From: Alitta virens
Taxonomy: Eukaryota; Annelida; Polychaeta; Phyllodocida; Nereididae
NCBI GenBank assembly: GCA_932294295.1
Contig: OW028582.1
Location: forward strand, 39,531,204-39,595,203
DNA: 64,000 nucleotides
Reading direction: 5' to 3'
Positions within the stretch are counted from its first letter, which is position 1, and each line of letters starts with the position of its first letter. The notes beneath the pieces were generated by a model. That model worked only from the letters and a program-made list of their open reading frames with translations. It was not told where the DNA came from and did not search any database. Positions 12,949 through 23,834 of the stretch are shown piece by piece. Made by a program: the position numbers and the translations under genes.

Positions 12949-13122
12949 AAATTGAATGTCCATTGCCAGACGTCCCAGCCAATGCGAACGTTACGCACTC
13001 AGCTGGGAGATATATTGGAGAAAAAGCCGTATATGTATGCCAACATGGTTATGATCTTGTTGGCTCAAACATTAGGGTGTGCCAGTCTGATGGGAGCTGG
13101 AGTCCATCTCCCAAATGTATAA
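12949..13122 (+). CDS. Sushi/EGF receptor gene: CCP domain 3
   Basis: A symmetric 174-bp phase 1-1 exon after CTTTTAG and before GTAAGT. The peptide starts IECPLPDVPANANVT and ends GSWSPSPKCI, with four CCP cysteines in order, the conserved tryptophan and one NVT glycosylation sequon. The last ten bases of this exon are copied into the downstream tandem duplication, which dates the duplication after this exon arrangement was set. Confidence 0.88.
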   Translation, partial: KLNVHCQTSQPMRTLRTQLGDILEKKPYMYANMVMILLAQTLGCASLMGAGVHLPNV

Positions 13123-13267
13123 GTAAGTTTTATTAAGATTTTCATATGAACGGCAATGTTTGTGATTTTGTTTGCATTAATTAAAACAAAGAGCACATCA
13201 AGGTCACAAACCAGAATGTGTACGGCCACATGTTTATTACCTTGACATTTCTTTTGGCAATCTACAG

Positions 13268-13450
13268 GGGTTTCCTGTGGGCAGCCTAGGGCTGTAGACA
13301 ATGGCAAAGTACGCTTAATATCTGGCACTGCTTATGTGTACAAAAGCACAGTGGAAGTCATTTGTGGCCGTGGGTTACAACTCAATGGAACAGCAGTGAG
13401 GCAGTGCGAAGCAGATGGGAACTGGTCAGGAACTGCTCCCAATTGCTTAG
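13268..13450 (+). CDS. Sushi/EGF receptor gene: CCP domain 4
   Basis: A 183-bp phase 1-1 exon, identical by eye to the exon at 13638-13820 and closely similar to 12573-12755, differing for example at GQPRAV versus GQPGAV and at CEADGNW versus CDADGNW. All four CCP cysteines are intact, so the duplicate can be spliced in frame. Confidence 0.85.
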
Positions 13451-13637
13451 GTAAGTTCCTGAAGACCTAGATAACTACAACTAAATGTATAAGTAAGTTT
13501 TATCAAGATTTTTATATGAACGACAATGTTTGTGATTTTGTTTGCATTAATTAAAACAAAGAGCACATCAAGGTCACAAACCAGAATGTGTACGGCCACA
13601 TGTTTATTACCTTGACATTTCTTTTGGCAATCTACAG

Positions 13638-13820
13638 GGGTTTCCTGTGGGCAGCCTAGGGCTGTAGACAATGGCAAAGTACGCTTAATATCTGGCACTG
13701 CTTATGTGTACAAAAGCACAGTGGAAGTCATTTGTGGCCGTGGGTTACAACTCAATGGAACAGCAGTGAGGCAGTGCGAAGCAGATGGGAACTGGTCAGG
13801 AACTGCTCCCAATTGCTTAG
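13638..13820 (+). CDS. Sushi/EGF receptor gene: CCP domain 5 (duplicate of 4)
   Basis: The second copy of the duplicated CCP exon, exactly 370 bp downstream of the first, with the same acceptor (TCTACAG), donor (GTAAGT) and phases. No difference was seen across the 183 bp. Either a very recent tandem duplication or an assembly duplication would explain this. Confidence 0.8.
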
Positions 13821-13852
13821 GTAAGTTCCTGAAGACCTAGATAACTACAACT

Positions 13853-14369
13853 AAATGTATAAGTAAGTTTTATCAAGATTTTTATATGAACGACAATGTT
13901 TGTGATTTTGTTTGCATTAATTAAAACAAAGAGCACATCGAGGTCACAAACTAATATTTGGTATCAGCAGTTGTTTGGCGCTGTGCAGTTTATTAATATA
14001 AAGCTGTAAGCTTACTTGCTGCACCCCACTGGAGGCTTTTCATGCAAAAAGTATTTCTTTATACTACTGACCATAACAACTTAAAATGTTCAGTAGTTAT
14101 GTCATTGGCTTAAAACTATTTTGAATGTGAACCCTTTGAAGTTATAAACAAATTCATGAATTCTTAGTTCACATGTATGATTGATGTATTTGCTAAACCT
14201 TTGAAAAGCGTTTATATTTATATAAAAGTTGGCCAACAAAAATTTGCTGTCTATTTTAATTTTTAACTCCATTGTTAGTAGAAATATTTTTTTCTCAAAG
14301 ATATTTCTGTCCATACTCTCATCTGATTTTGTTGATATTTTCAACTTGCTATCTCTCATTTTCATACAG
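13853..14369. other. Intron before the transmembrane exon
   Basis: It begins with the truncated third duplication unit and is otherwise AT-rich without recognisable elements. Confidence 0.55.
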
Positions 14370-14457
14370 CAATTTCAGGTCTGCCTATAACAACAATTGT
14401 GATATCCGTTGGTGCTTCGCTGGCTGTCTTGATCATTGTGTTTGTCATTTTCTTCTG
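14370..14457 (+). CDS. Sushi/EGF receptor gene: transmembrane exon
   Basis: This exon (acceptor TCATACAG, donor GTGAGT, phase 1 in and 2 out) encodes a segment beginning ISGLPITTIVIS and ending VFVIFFW. About 24 consecutive hydrophobic residues form one membrane helix. The next exon starts with basic residues (CRGKFKCGRR), a stop-transfer signal, so the CCP side is extracellular and the C terminus cytoplasmic (type I topology). Confidence 0.82.
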
Positions 14458-14669
14458 GTGAGTAGAAAAAAATTGCTGTACAGCTTTAAAACCCTCAAAA
14501 TTTGATATGAGTTACAGTTGCCTATTTAACGGAAAAGTTTTTGTATTCTGTTTAGATTTGCTCTATATAATAAAAGGTAAAAGAATAATTAACGTTGATG
14601 CCATGAGAGAAATTACAAATTTAATTGAAGATGATGAAAATTATTGTTTACATTGCAATCATCACTCAG

Positions 14670-14795
14670 CCGAGGGAAGTTCAAGTGTGGAAGGAGACCA
14701 CCCAATGAAGAAGTTCATTATGAGGACATTGATGAATACCATATCTATAATTACATTGACCCAAGTGCAATACAACAACCAGAGCAACATGCCAG
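14670..14795 (+). CDS. Sushi/EGF receptor gene: cytoplasmic exon with VHYEDI motif
   Basis: A 126-bp exon, phase 2 in and 2 out (CACTCAG acceptor, GTAAAA donor). After the basic juxtamembrane stretch comes PPNEEVHYEDIDEYHIYNYI. VHYEDI fits the ITIM pattern V/I/L/S-x-Y-x-x-I/V/L, and YEDI is close to the YEEI consensus for Src-family SH2 domains. That suggests signalling by tyrosine phosphorylation; this is inferred from motifs only. Confidence 0.75.
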
Positions 14796-14935
14796 GTAAA
14801 AATCTTTTAGTGAAACAATATAGCGAAACATTTAGAAATGAAATATGTTATCGCGTTAATTCGTAATTTTTCAACCAAAGTTCAGGTTATTGTAATTTTA
14901 TATTGATTGAAAGATTATTTATCTTATTTTTAAAG

Positions 14936-15040
14936 AAATGTTGCTGTTCCAATGGAGGACTTAAGGTCACAGGAAGGAGCTTCACGGAGAAATGGCTCGG
15001 ATGAAGATAATAAGGATGAGGATGGATACTTGCAAGCCAG
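14936..15040 (+). CDS. Sushi/EGF receptor gene: acidic cytoplasmic exon
   Basis: A 105-bp phase 2-2 exon (TAAAG acceptor, GTACTT donor). The peptide includes VAVPMEDLRSQEGASRRNGS, then an acidic DEDNKDEDGYLQA with one possible SH2-binding tyrosine (GYLQ). No folded domain is apparent. Confidence 0.7.
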
Positions 15041-15337
15041 GTACTTCTTTCTTCTTTTATAGGAGATGGTCTCTCACATATTGCATAGTTCTTGATTAAA
15101 GTATTCATGAGCCCACTAAATGCACACAAGTCATATCTTAGATGCACGAAACTATTCTAAAAAGCTGTCTGGTTTACATAATTTATTATTGCAAAAGTAT
15201 TTCTAACAAAATAAATAAAGCAAAGAAAACTGAATTTTTCTTTTCAATAATGTAGCAGGTAGATGAATATTCAGTTGAAACATTTATGTCATGGTAATCA
15301 ATTGAAATGAATGACAGTTGTAATAATCTGTCTTCAG

Positions 15338-15445
15338 AAGACACAATGTAGAGAACACAGAGGCAAAGGAGCAGTCAGAAGGAAAATGTGAAGCAAGTGG
15401 TGGACAGGAAGAGTCAGTGGAAGAGGCTTATGATGACGTGGCCAG
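15338..15445 (+). CDS. Sushi/EGF receptor gene: cytoplasmic YDDVA exon, copy 1
   Basis: A 108-bp phase 2-2 exon (CTTCAG acceptor, GTAAGG donor) coding an acidic, unstructured segment that ends EEAYDDVAR. The same ending occurs in the next exon, so these two exons look like duplicates carrying a repeated tyrosine motif (Y-x-x-V). Confidence 0.72.
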
Positions 15446-15600
15446 GTAAGGATCTTGAGATAACAGTGGATTTGAGAGCAAGACTAGCTTCATTGGCTAA
15501 CCCTTGCAAAGCAGAACTAGATTAATAGGCTCTAGTAAGCTTGTATAGGCTCTAGTAAGCTTTTACAGACTTTAGTAAGCTTTTACTGTATGACTTTCAG

Positions 15601-15687
15601 AAGTGATGATCTAAGGAGAGGGACTTCAGCAGAGGCACGGGGTGTGAACGGTGAAACAGCAGATGAACATTATGACGATGTGGCCAG
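15601..15687 (+). CDS. Sushi/EGF receptor gene: cytoplasmic YDDVA exon, copy 2
   Basis: An 87-bp phase 2-2 exon (CTTTCAG acceptor, GTAATA donor). It starts SDDLRRGTSAEARG and ends DEHYDDVAR. Because exons with this phase can be added or skipped without breaking the frame, the number of YDDV motifs could vary by splicing. Confidence 0.72.
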
Positions 15688-16639
15688 GTAATATGGCATG
15701 AATAATAATTGAATATTAGAAAATATCATGGGCTCTAGACTCCATGTGCCCGTATTTGACATTCCCTGGCTTGGTTGTTGTCGCAATTTGTAAAATTATA
15801 GCATATTATTCAGATTCACTGTTGAAAACATCTATATCTTAGCACTAACTGACTTCTATTAACTGAGAATAATTATACCATTCGTGTTGAAATGTCATCA
15901 CCTTCATATGTTTGCAACGGTGGTGTCTCACAGACTATTGTGTTCTGTATACTCTACAGGGTGTTACCATCATGTTGTAACACTATCATGGTTGCCTCAC
16001 CGAGGAAATGTACCCCAGGCAAATCTTGCAAAGTTGAGGTATTATCATAATTTATTCATGTGGCTCACGTGGTCAGAGCTGTCAAACCAACACAATTGTG
16101 ATATCCACTCGTATGGAGTGTTAAAACAGTTTACCTTGTTCAGAATCAGTTTTCATTGCTTCAAGTAATGTATTAACACAACTTCCAGAGTAAACGAAAC
16201 CCCCGTGGTTCATGGTGGTTGTACCCACTGCAACGGATGTTTACCCTTTTGAGTGATCTCATTGGCCAGGGTTGGTCAGGTCATGTCACAACAGGGTCAA
16301 CTAATTTAAATATAACGTTTGGCTCTCTGCTGATTGGCGAGTTTGGAGCCCAATCTCGACTTATTTACTGGAGCCTTTGCTGGAGTGGGTTGCCTTGGGG
16401 TAATTACCAAATAATGGGGTAAAATGCTATAACATCTGTTTGGGTGATCGGATCTTCACCAAATTTGGTTTGTATTCTCTTCAGTTTGTTGCCATCAAAT
16501 TTCATAATTGCAATGGGGTAATTACCCTGCGATGAGGTAAATCATATAACTTATGTTTGGGTGATCCCATCTTAAATTTGGTTTGTAGTACAGGGTGTCT
16601 ATGTTAAATTTAAATTAAATTGGAAGGGCCTTGTACTAG

Positions 16640-16760
16640 TTGTCTATGCTGACTGCTGAGGCAAGTAAAAGATCCCACCCATGTGGTAAATGTGTAACAT
16701 GGTGTGGATTCCCAGCCTTGTCATGTCATCATTACATCTGCCTCTATCTTTTGTGGTTGC
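16640..16760 (+). mobile_element. SINE tail fragment
   Basis: The words CATGTGGTAAATGTGTAACA and ATCATTACATCTG match the bodies of SINE copies near 9980 and 58450. The tRNA-like head is absent or decayed. Confidence 0.45.
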
Positions 16761-17639
16761 TTTTGGATAATACCCCCCAAAAAAGGATGAAATTAGTTTG
16801 TATGTTTACTTGGGTCGACGTTTTGCCAGAAGCTTTAACTAACAGAAGTTGCTATTGAAAGGTGGAAAATAGTAGGCTATTTGCTATTGAGTAATGCTTG
16901 GAGACTTGGGATTAATTTTCTTTTTTGGACAAGTCTGTACTGCACTATGCTTTTTATGAAAAATATGGTCAGGAAAAAAGTGTAAAGCATTTCCTGATAC
17001 ATTTTGGGCAACAAATTGTACTTTCCTATGCTTAAGCAATTCCTTAATCCAAGCTTTCGGTAGCTATAGAGCAATTGACCTGCATCATTGCCTGTATGTG
17101 TTTAATCCAGGGGTGACATTCAGTCTACATCCCACTCATTGTTTTGTTTTAAATTTGTTTGATTAGCAATTAATGAACCATTGTTCTATACATGGGACTT
17201 TCCCTCGTTTCATTCACCAGTGAACCTTTAATTAGCCCTGAATATTGCAATTAATAATTGCTATTTAATGTCTAGATAGGCATATCAACTGCAGCTTGGT
17301 CTTTACAAAATTATAAGTTTATTTTCAAGATCTTATCACTATTAGCTACTAGGCCCAATAATATATTATGATCTTATATTTACATAATATTTAATATCTT
17401 GATCCTTTCTTGATATGTAGTGTAAGTAAGTATTATTTACATCAATTAAAATATATTAATTGTTAAAGAACACTAATAAAAGCATAAATAGAAAAAATAC
17501 TAAAAGAAAGATACATTTATATACTACTATATTAGATAGACAGATAGGACTCCTGACCACATGGCAGCCACAGTTAGGAAACTCTAGGGGTCGCCACGGT
17601 CTTTAGTTCTGAAAATGACCGCTAGGGGTGCCGTAAAAT

Positions 17640-17722
17640 TAGTTATTCTGACTTCCGCGTTAATCCGAACAAATGACTTGGGAACACAGGTGTTCAGATT
17701 AGCGAGGGTCCACTGTATTAGT
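17640..17722. mobile_element. MITE end with pogo/Tigger-like terminal sequence
   Basis: The end CAGATTAGCGAGGGTCCACTG followed by TA resembles pogo/Tigger terminal repeats (CAGT-GACCCTCG-TTAATCCGAA) and TA target sites. An internal inverted copy (CGTTAATCCGAACA) lies about 35 bp away, giving an imperfect hairpin. A matching single end occurs at 19693. Confidence 0.5.
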
Positions 17723-19358
17723 ATAAGTGACCTGAAGGCCACAAACTGATTATAACACATGTTCTTGAGGACTAGAAGTTGGGCTAGCTTAATTACTACT
17801 GCCCCTAAAAATTAGCTAGTTTACAAGGGGCTTTCACAAAGTTCTGACAATTATTTCATTAACAATATATATGCAAAATACCTGTTCGGTGAAGCCTTTT
17901 GTTTAGCCATGGAAAGAATTAAGACACTATTTATTTTATTTTGGTTTTATAAAATACAACACTGGCCTAGCTGAGGCTAGTGTCACCGAGACATGAAAAC
18001 AAGTCTTTGGGGTATGAGGGGCAGGACATTTTGTGAAATACAAATTGCATTATTTTCCTATGCATCATAAATTATCACCAAATGAATTGGACACTTATCA
18101 CTATTTGTCCAAATAATCCCTTTGGCCTCCACACTCAGCTGTGAGAGCTTACTGAAACTTTCATTTACTTCAGGGACTCATACTTCTCACCCTCATTTGG
18201 CCTTTAATGTGTGGAAATCACTGTAGATTTTAGTACCAGGTCATATCATCTATTTCTCTTCCTTGTTTTCTATTGTGTACAAAATTCAATGGCATCACTG
18301 AGGTCCATTTTTAAAATCAATAATATGGAGTGATTATCCCCCAAGCATTTCCAATAATGGCTGATTTTTATGACCATGATAAGGACATCATGAGCAGATC
18401 CTCCTTCAACCTGTCCTTCACTCCACCCAGGTGTAAATGGGGAGGTTGGCTATAGGCTGAAATGGCATAGGATTGCTCAGTGATTGCTCAGCATGATGTG
18501 ACAGCTGTATGCTCCCCGGGGAGTTGAGAAAGTTCCAGAGAGAACAGAGCCTGTCAACGGAAGGTACCGTGTGAAGTCGGCTGAGAGCTACATGCACTTA
18601 CAGGCTGATAGCAGACTATAAACCCCACCTTAACCTTTTAGAGCACAAACAGAATGGGGGACAGAACACACCTCTGTGTAGCACAAGTGTTTAAAGTCAA
18701 AATACTTGATACTTTTAGGCTTGTGAGCACATATTGTGGTCTATTGGTAAACAAATTCAAAATCCAGAGTTGCAGTTAGCTGGGAACTTTCATATTGTTT
18801 ATTTACTTATTATAATATATGGCTGCATAGTGTTAAAGGATGGATTGATGATGATTTCTTCAGGCACAATTTACAAAATTAAATCTGTCAAAATTGGTAT
18901 AAAATTGATGTGTACCTTTAGTACCTAAGTGTTGTAAGGGTAGCTGGCCTTTTGAATAATGGGCTTGTATGAGCATGGTAATTGACTTTACTTACACATC
19001 CTATAGCTTTTATTTTCTTGTAGTGTAAGTGGCCTACTAGACTGATGTCCCCACACTAGAATTCCATAATTCAAGTGATACAAGATTACTGCATTGTAAA
19101 AAATATTGAACAAAGCATTTTCGGGTAATACAATGACCTCAAAGACTCTTTCCATGGCTACAGAAAATAGGCTTTACTTTATCCGAATGAGCAGATTATT
19201 TGTATATATAATACATATCACATGAATTTCCTGCAAAAATCATCTGTCCCTGTCAATTATAATAGTCTATATGAATAATAAAGGTCAGACTTTCTCGACA
19301 CCTCTTGTATTAGCAAAGCTCTGATGGTGTAGTTAACATTTCTGATTCTGATTTTCAG

Positions 19359-19548
19359 GAGTGATGACCAACAAGAAGGTGCGTGTGGTGGTGTTCCTGT
19401 GGAAAATGAAAGTAAGGAACACCAAAACACGTACTTGGAACTGATTGGAGGGGATGAAGACCATGACACAGAGCAGCACCAAACAGCAGAGTATTCGTAT
19501 GCTTATGCTGACAAAAGATTTATTTGTCATAAAAGGCCACATGAATAA
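19359..19548 (+). CDS. Sushi/EGF receptor gene: terminal exon
   Basis: The last coding exon follows TTTTCAG. Its phase-2 start joins AG|G to restore the arginine seen in the earlier exon junctions. The peptide opens SDDQQEGACGG, which resembles the SDD start of the 15601 exon. It contains NTYLELIGG, another SH2/ITIM-like tyrosine motif although the -2 residue is Asn, and ends in TAA at 19546-19548. Together with the earlier exons the tail offers at least six tyrosines in acidic surroundings, as in immune-type signalling receptors. The ligand and pathway are unknown. Confidence 0.75.
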
Positions 19549-19570
19549 AAATAATGTCTTTACTGTAAAT

Positions 19571-19576
19571 AATAAA
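19571..19576 (+). terminator. Polyadenylation signal AATAAA of the receptor gene
   Basis: AATAAA lies 23 bp after the stop codon. A second AATAAA overlaps the stop itself at 19544-19549. Either could serve the transcript. Confidence 0.5.
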
Positions 19577-19690
19577 TACTTTAAATTCTTTTTATGTAAA
19601 TAAAATTGTAGAAACTGCGCATAATCTTTGTTATTATTGTCAGTATCCGCTAGGGTGGTCCAAAACTGGAAGTGTTGGAATATTGCAATG

Positions 19691-19716
19691 GTACAGTCGA
19701 CCCTCGTTAATCCGAA
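19691..19716. mobile_element. Single pogo/Tigger-like terminal repeat
   Basis: CAGTCGACCCTCGTTAATCC preceded by TA matches the end near 17700 in inverted orientation. The partner end was not found nearby, so the copy is truncated or its partner has decayed. Confidence 0.45.
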
Positions 19717-19919
19717 ATGTGCACTGTACATACTGGGTCAAGGGGTATCAGCGCGTCCCCTAGGGGATGCAAAGTATGGTCAAAATGCTGTAGAACAGGG
19801 TGTCAGGGTCAAATACACACCGGGATACTCTGCTTGGATACCCAGCAGTCTGTGCGAGCCAGGGCATGGTCAAATAATTGTAGGAAAAGCTTGTCCGTCT
19901 CCTGCAGATGGCAGTTCGT

Positions 19920-19990
19920 AGTTGAGCTAATTATAGCTCATTGTGGCTAGGCACTACAAATCAGAGGTTGTGGGTTCAAATCTTGACCTT
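19920..19990 (+). mobile_element. tRNA-like SINE head
   Basis: An A-box-like TAGCTCATTGTGG and a B-box-like GGTTCAAATC at tRNA spacing. No paired acceptor stem is visible, so it is probably SINE-derived. Confidence 0.4.
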
Positions 19991-21289
19991 GCATTTGTTT
20001 TACAGACGCATTATTATAATATCATAAACAGCCTGAAAAAAAAACGAAGATATATCGTATCTATGGATTTCTTTTTAAACATACAGTCCACGGTTCAAAT
20101 GTAGCAAACGACATAATTATAGTTTTTTTCTACATTTTTCATTTTTTGGAAAAAGTATCATATAGATATCAAATTAAAGCCTTCAAAGTGAAAGCACTAT
20201 GAATTAGATATTTTGAAAGCTAAATTTCATGTATTAATGCATAGTAGTAGAAGAGATGGGAAATATGAATTTTCAACTTTTCCCCTTCATTATACATGCT
20301 TGTATAAACAAGAAATATGATAATATGCACTGATTATTAAAGATTTTTCTAATGTTATCGCCCTCACAATCACACACTAATAATTTCAATGTCACCATAA
20401 AAATAATTTTAAAAATCTCGAAAGTTCAATATCTATAGTAGTTTTACTTTTTTATACGGCAATTTGCCCTTTTCACCCAGACCATGGTTCCCTTACCATG
20501 AGTGTCATCATGGGTGTTGATCATGTTAATGACCCTGGTATTTATGAGATTTTCATGCTGAGTGCCAGGGGAGGATAGAAATTTTTTCAAGGGGGGGGGG
20601 GGTTGACGAATTTAAAACTAATTGCTGGGACAATTGAATTTTAAATTAAAATGTACTAGGCCAAGGGAGGAGCTTTTAGTTGTTAATTGTGTCATTCATT
20701 TTACTCTCTTCTTCCAATAGTCTAACTGTAAATAACCCCTTTTACTTGTAGAGTCTCTATTCTGTAAATTATAAAAAGATGCATTTTAAACTTGGTTGAT
20801 GAATAGTTATTTCCTTTATCGGAGACAGCACAGAATACCTTGTACAGGGGAGGGGCGTTATTTTAGGTTTATGTTATAATTTATACATTATAATTAATAA
20901 TTACAGTAATAACCATCATATATATACCATTCAGGTCTATTGGACGATTAACAGTTCAAATAACTCGGTATGTAAATCTATTCATAAAAACCTAATTTGA
21001 TAGCCAAGTATTTTGATTAATGACTTGAGAACCTATGCACCCAAATGAAAACAACTGTCTCTATCATGATCTCTAGAATTCATTGTAATTTCTCTCTAGT
21101 TGAACATCATTTTAGTATGGTTTGCCGTGGAAATATGACAATTCTAAGCCAAGTTATACACAAATAAAGATAAATCAAGTGGGAGAGCTTTGGCAAAGTT
21201 GTCTTTTGGGGTAGTATACAAATCCTTGGCTAAAAATTTAATTTTTAATCAACATACAGAGTGCAAAATTGTAATATATTGCTTTGACA

Positions 21290-22500
21290 TATATATATAA
21301 TTTTTATTGACGAAAGATGTCAGAAAAAAAAGACATATATGTCACAAGTACAAAAGATAAAAAGAAATCAGAAAAAATAATAATAATAAAAAAAGGGAAT
21401 ACAACAAAGACTATAGTTACAGATGGTTCCAGCCACCGAATTAAAGTATTTACATAGAAGTTAAAATTAGTTTAGCTGTTTATCCATTCCTTATAAAATT
21501 CAATCAGAGTCTTTCATACATACAGCTTGTATCATAAACACAGTTATATTTTACAAATAATATATAATACATATTAACATGTTTCAACAAAATACATTCC
21601 TTGTATAATGTGTATGATATAACTATTTACAGAATGATTTTACTTCAAAATAGAGCTACATATATTAGTTAATAGGATGTATATATGTATATATTTACAG
21701 AGATTATATGACTTCAGTTCTAGAAAACAAAATCACAAAGAGTTTTCATCATGGCAGTTCATGTAGGCAGTTTTAAATTTCAAGATATATATGACTGGGC
21801 AATTTTGGAGACGGATGAAGGCATTGTTTAAACATCAGCTTGTAAAATAAATTTTCCTAGGTTTATCAGCACCTCAGGCTCCTTAATGTCATTATGGCTT
21901 TAAATTTTCCCATGTTGTTAAGTGGTAACTATAATAAGTTACCAATATATTTCCTTGCTATCGTATTTAGATTTTCTCGAAATAAAGAGTAGCTTGGACA
22001 AGTCACAAGACAGTGTATTTCATCTTCAACTTCATTCAGATTACATTTTATATTTAACATGTACTATGTTATTTCTAAAATCTTTCCTGAAAAATTATAA
22101 GTCATTACAGATAGGGGTAAAATCAAGCGATGTTCAAAGCCAGACGGGTCAAATTCCATATGGTCATTATATAGCTCATGCCTGCCTTCTCTCTACCATG
22201 GACGTACAGAGTGTATAAGTCTATCTATGTTAGCTCCATTTCTCTACTAAGTCCTGACCACCCGTTTGCTATGTTTCTTTGTATCCATGCTAATATAGAT
22301 ACACAGTCAGCACCTTTGGTTTGCATTACGTTACTTACAAATGTCGCTGTTTCAAGTTGGACATTACTATTAAAAAAGATAGATTTATCAACATCATCAA
22401 TATTAGTGAATATTTGGAACATTTCATAGGCTTTCAGAGATAAGCCTATAGTCCTGGCTTTGAGAAAATAGATTTTCTCCAATCATATGAAATTCATCTT
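21290..22500 (-). mobile_element. LINE (non-LTR retrotransposon) 3' fragment, minus strand
   Basis: On the minus strand near 22050-21940 the peptide CNLNEVEDEIHCLVTCPSYS continues LFRENL. That is the C-x-x-x-EDExHxxxxCPxY cysteine-histidine tail typical of the end of LINE ORF2 proteins. A further frame at 22482-22225 looks like preceding coding sequence, and IEFYKEWIN-like residues follow near 21500. The fragment is 5'-truncated with stops and carries no intact reverse transcriptase. The exact limits are estimates. Confidence 0.6.
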
Positions 22501-23719
22501 CAATTAATCTTCGAGAAATTAGACCAGGAGGGGACACTCTGACTTGCAACATAAACATGATCTAATTAAAGTCTGTATTCATTCAGATTATTAAGCAAAT
22601 AAGTATCAGGGAAAGAAAAAGCCTTTCATGTGTGATGCTTCTTAAAAGGTACTCTCCTTAGCAGAATTTGTTCTGCACAGTTATTTACACTAAAGTTTAT
22701 TATTTTATTCCCACATAAAAGCTAGTGATGTGGTCTACAATTAGAGACTTTTCTTTTTGACCGAGATATGGTTAAAGATAATAAACGTCAATAACCTTTT
22801 TTTTACAGTTATTACATAAAACCCGCAAATACTCTTCAATATGAAAGTAAAAATCCTGGTTAATGAAATGATAATAGATCAAAATATTCCATGATATACA
22901 CTAAACCACACACTGACTATGACATTTGGTGCACAATAACCTTTTGGATAAGGCACTAAAATTTAAACTCACATGGATGAGTAGTTATTAAGAAATGCTG
23001 AGTTAATGCCAATTGTAGTGTATGGTGTTTATTTCAATATTTAGTAGACATGCCACAGAAAGCCATTAATATAGCTTACACCATTTTGCATGCAAAACTT
23101 AACCATCTGTGTACACCATAACAGGTATTATTATACATTGTTACCAGACTAAAGGGTTCTCTCTCTGTATATTGTCTTAGTTTTTCATATGCCTTTGATT
23201 GATTGATTGAAGTGTTTTTTTAGCCAAATTCAACCATGCCACCATATCTTTGGGGAAAGCAACTGAAAATCCATATTGAAAAAGTAACCTATATATGTTT
23301 TAAAGAAATCTCAACTTAGGCCTATCAACAAATATAATCAAATGAAGCTGAGGAAAGATACATGAAAACCTTAATTCTTTACAGACAATGAAGCTCATCA
23401 CTGAGTAACAGCAATTTCAACCTGGAGTCATAACCCGATATGGGCGTAGGCCCCAGGGACCTCCAGGCTTCAGTAATCAAATCTTGTAACCGCCTGCCCC
23501 ATCACTTGGCTATACTTCAATTGCTTCTTGGACTTAAATCTGGAAAGTGTAATAAGCCTATCATATTTGGACACTAATTTTCCTGAGCATTCCATGTCAG
23601 CAACACAATAAACTTGGATAAGTGCTATTAAATTGCCTTGAAATGGGTCGGAAACGTAAATTGTTTGGAAACCTGTTTTAACAGCCAAAGTGTTCCGTGC
23701 TGGCCACAGGGTCAAGACA

Positions 23720-23834
23720 ATGAAAATTCCCTTTAATCTGTGTCCGCCAGAAGATAAGCAATTACCTCTTCCAACACAAGAACCATCAACCTCGACAGAT
23801 CAGGTACAATCATCACCTTTGGACACCCAGCAAG
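23720..23834 (+). CDS. KDZ transposase-like gene: N-terminal exon
   Basis: Probable first recognised exon of a KDZ-type gene. An open frame runs through ATG 23720 (MKIPFNLCPPEDKQLP) to a GTAAGT donor at 23835, phase 1. The same frame is open upstream to a possible TTTTAACAG acceptor at 23684, adding AKVFRAGHRVKT, so the true exon may start at 23685 and not at the ATG. The segment is proline/serine-rich without a fold. It joins in phase to the exon at 26286 if that exon uses the TTTCCAG acceptor. Confidence 0.5.

Larger units (their letters stand above)
13113..13940. repeat. 370-bp tandem duplication with a partial third unit
   Basis: Units 13113-13482 and 13483-13852 are nearly identical, followed by a truncated unit to about 13940. 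Each begins with AAATGTATAAGTAAGT, the last ten bases of the CCP-3 exon plus its donor, and contains an intron and a whole CCP exon. A stranded exon tail with a donor site therefore sits in the introns at 13483 and 13853. Units 2 and 3 share changes (ATCAAG, GACAATG) that unit 1 lacks. Confidence 0.85.
15688..19358. other. Last intron of the receptor gene
   Basis: A 3.7-kb intron with a SINE tail-like piece near 16640-16760 and a pogo/Tigger-type terminal sequence near 17640-17722. No additional exon with the phase 2-2 YDDV pattern was found. Confidence 0.55.
19549..23684. other. Intergenic stretch with transposon debris
   Basis: Between the receptor gene and the KDZ-type gene. It holds a pogo-like end, a tRNA-like sequence, a G-run near 20590 and a minus-strand LINE fragment (listed separately). 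No host exon was recognised. Confidence 0.6.

Noticed and set aside
13065..13698. Repeated minus-strand open frames over the sushi exons
   Set aside because: They are antisense shadows of the duplicated CCP exons.
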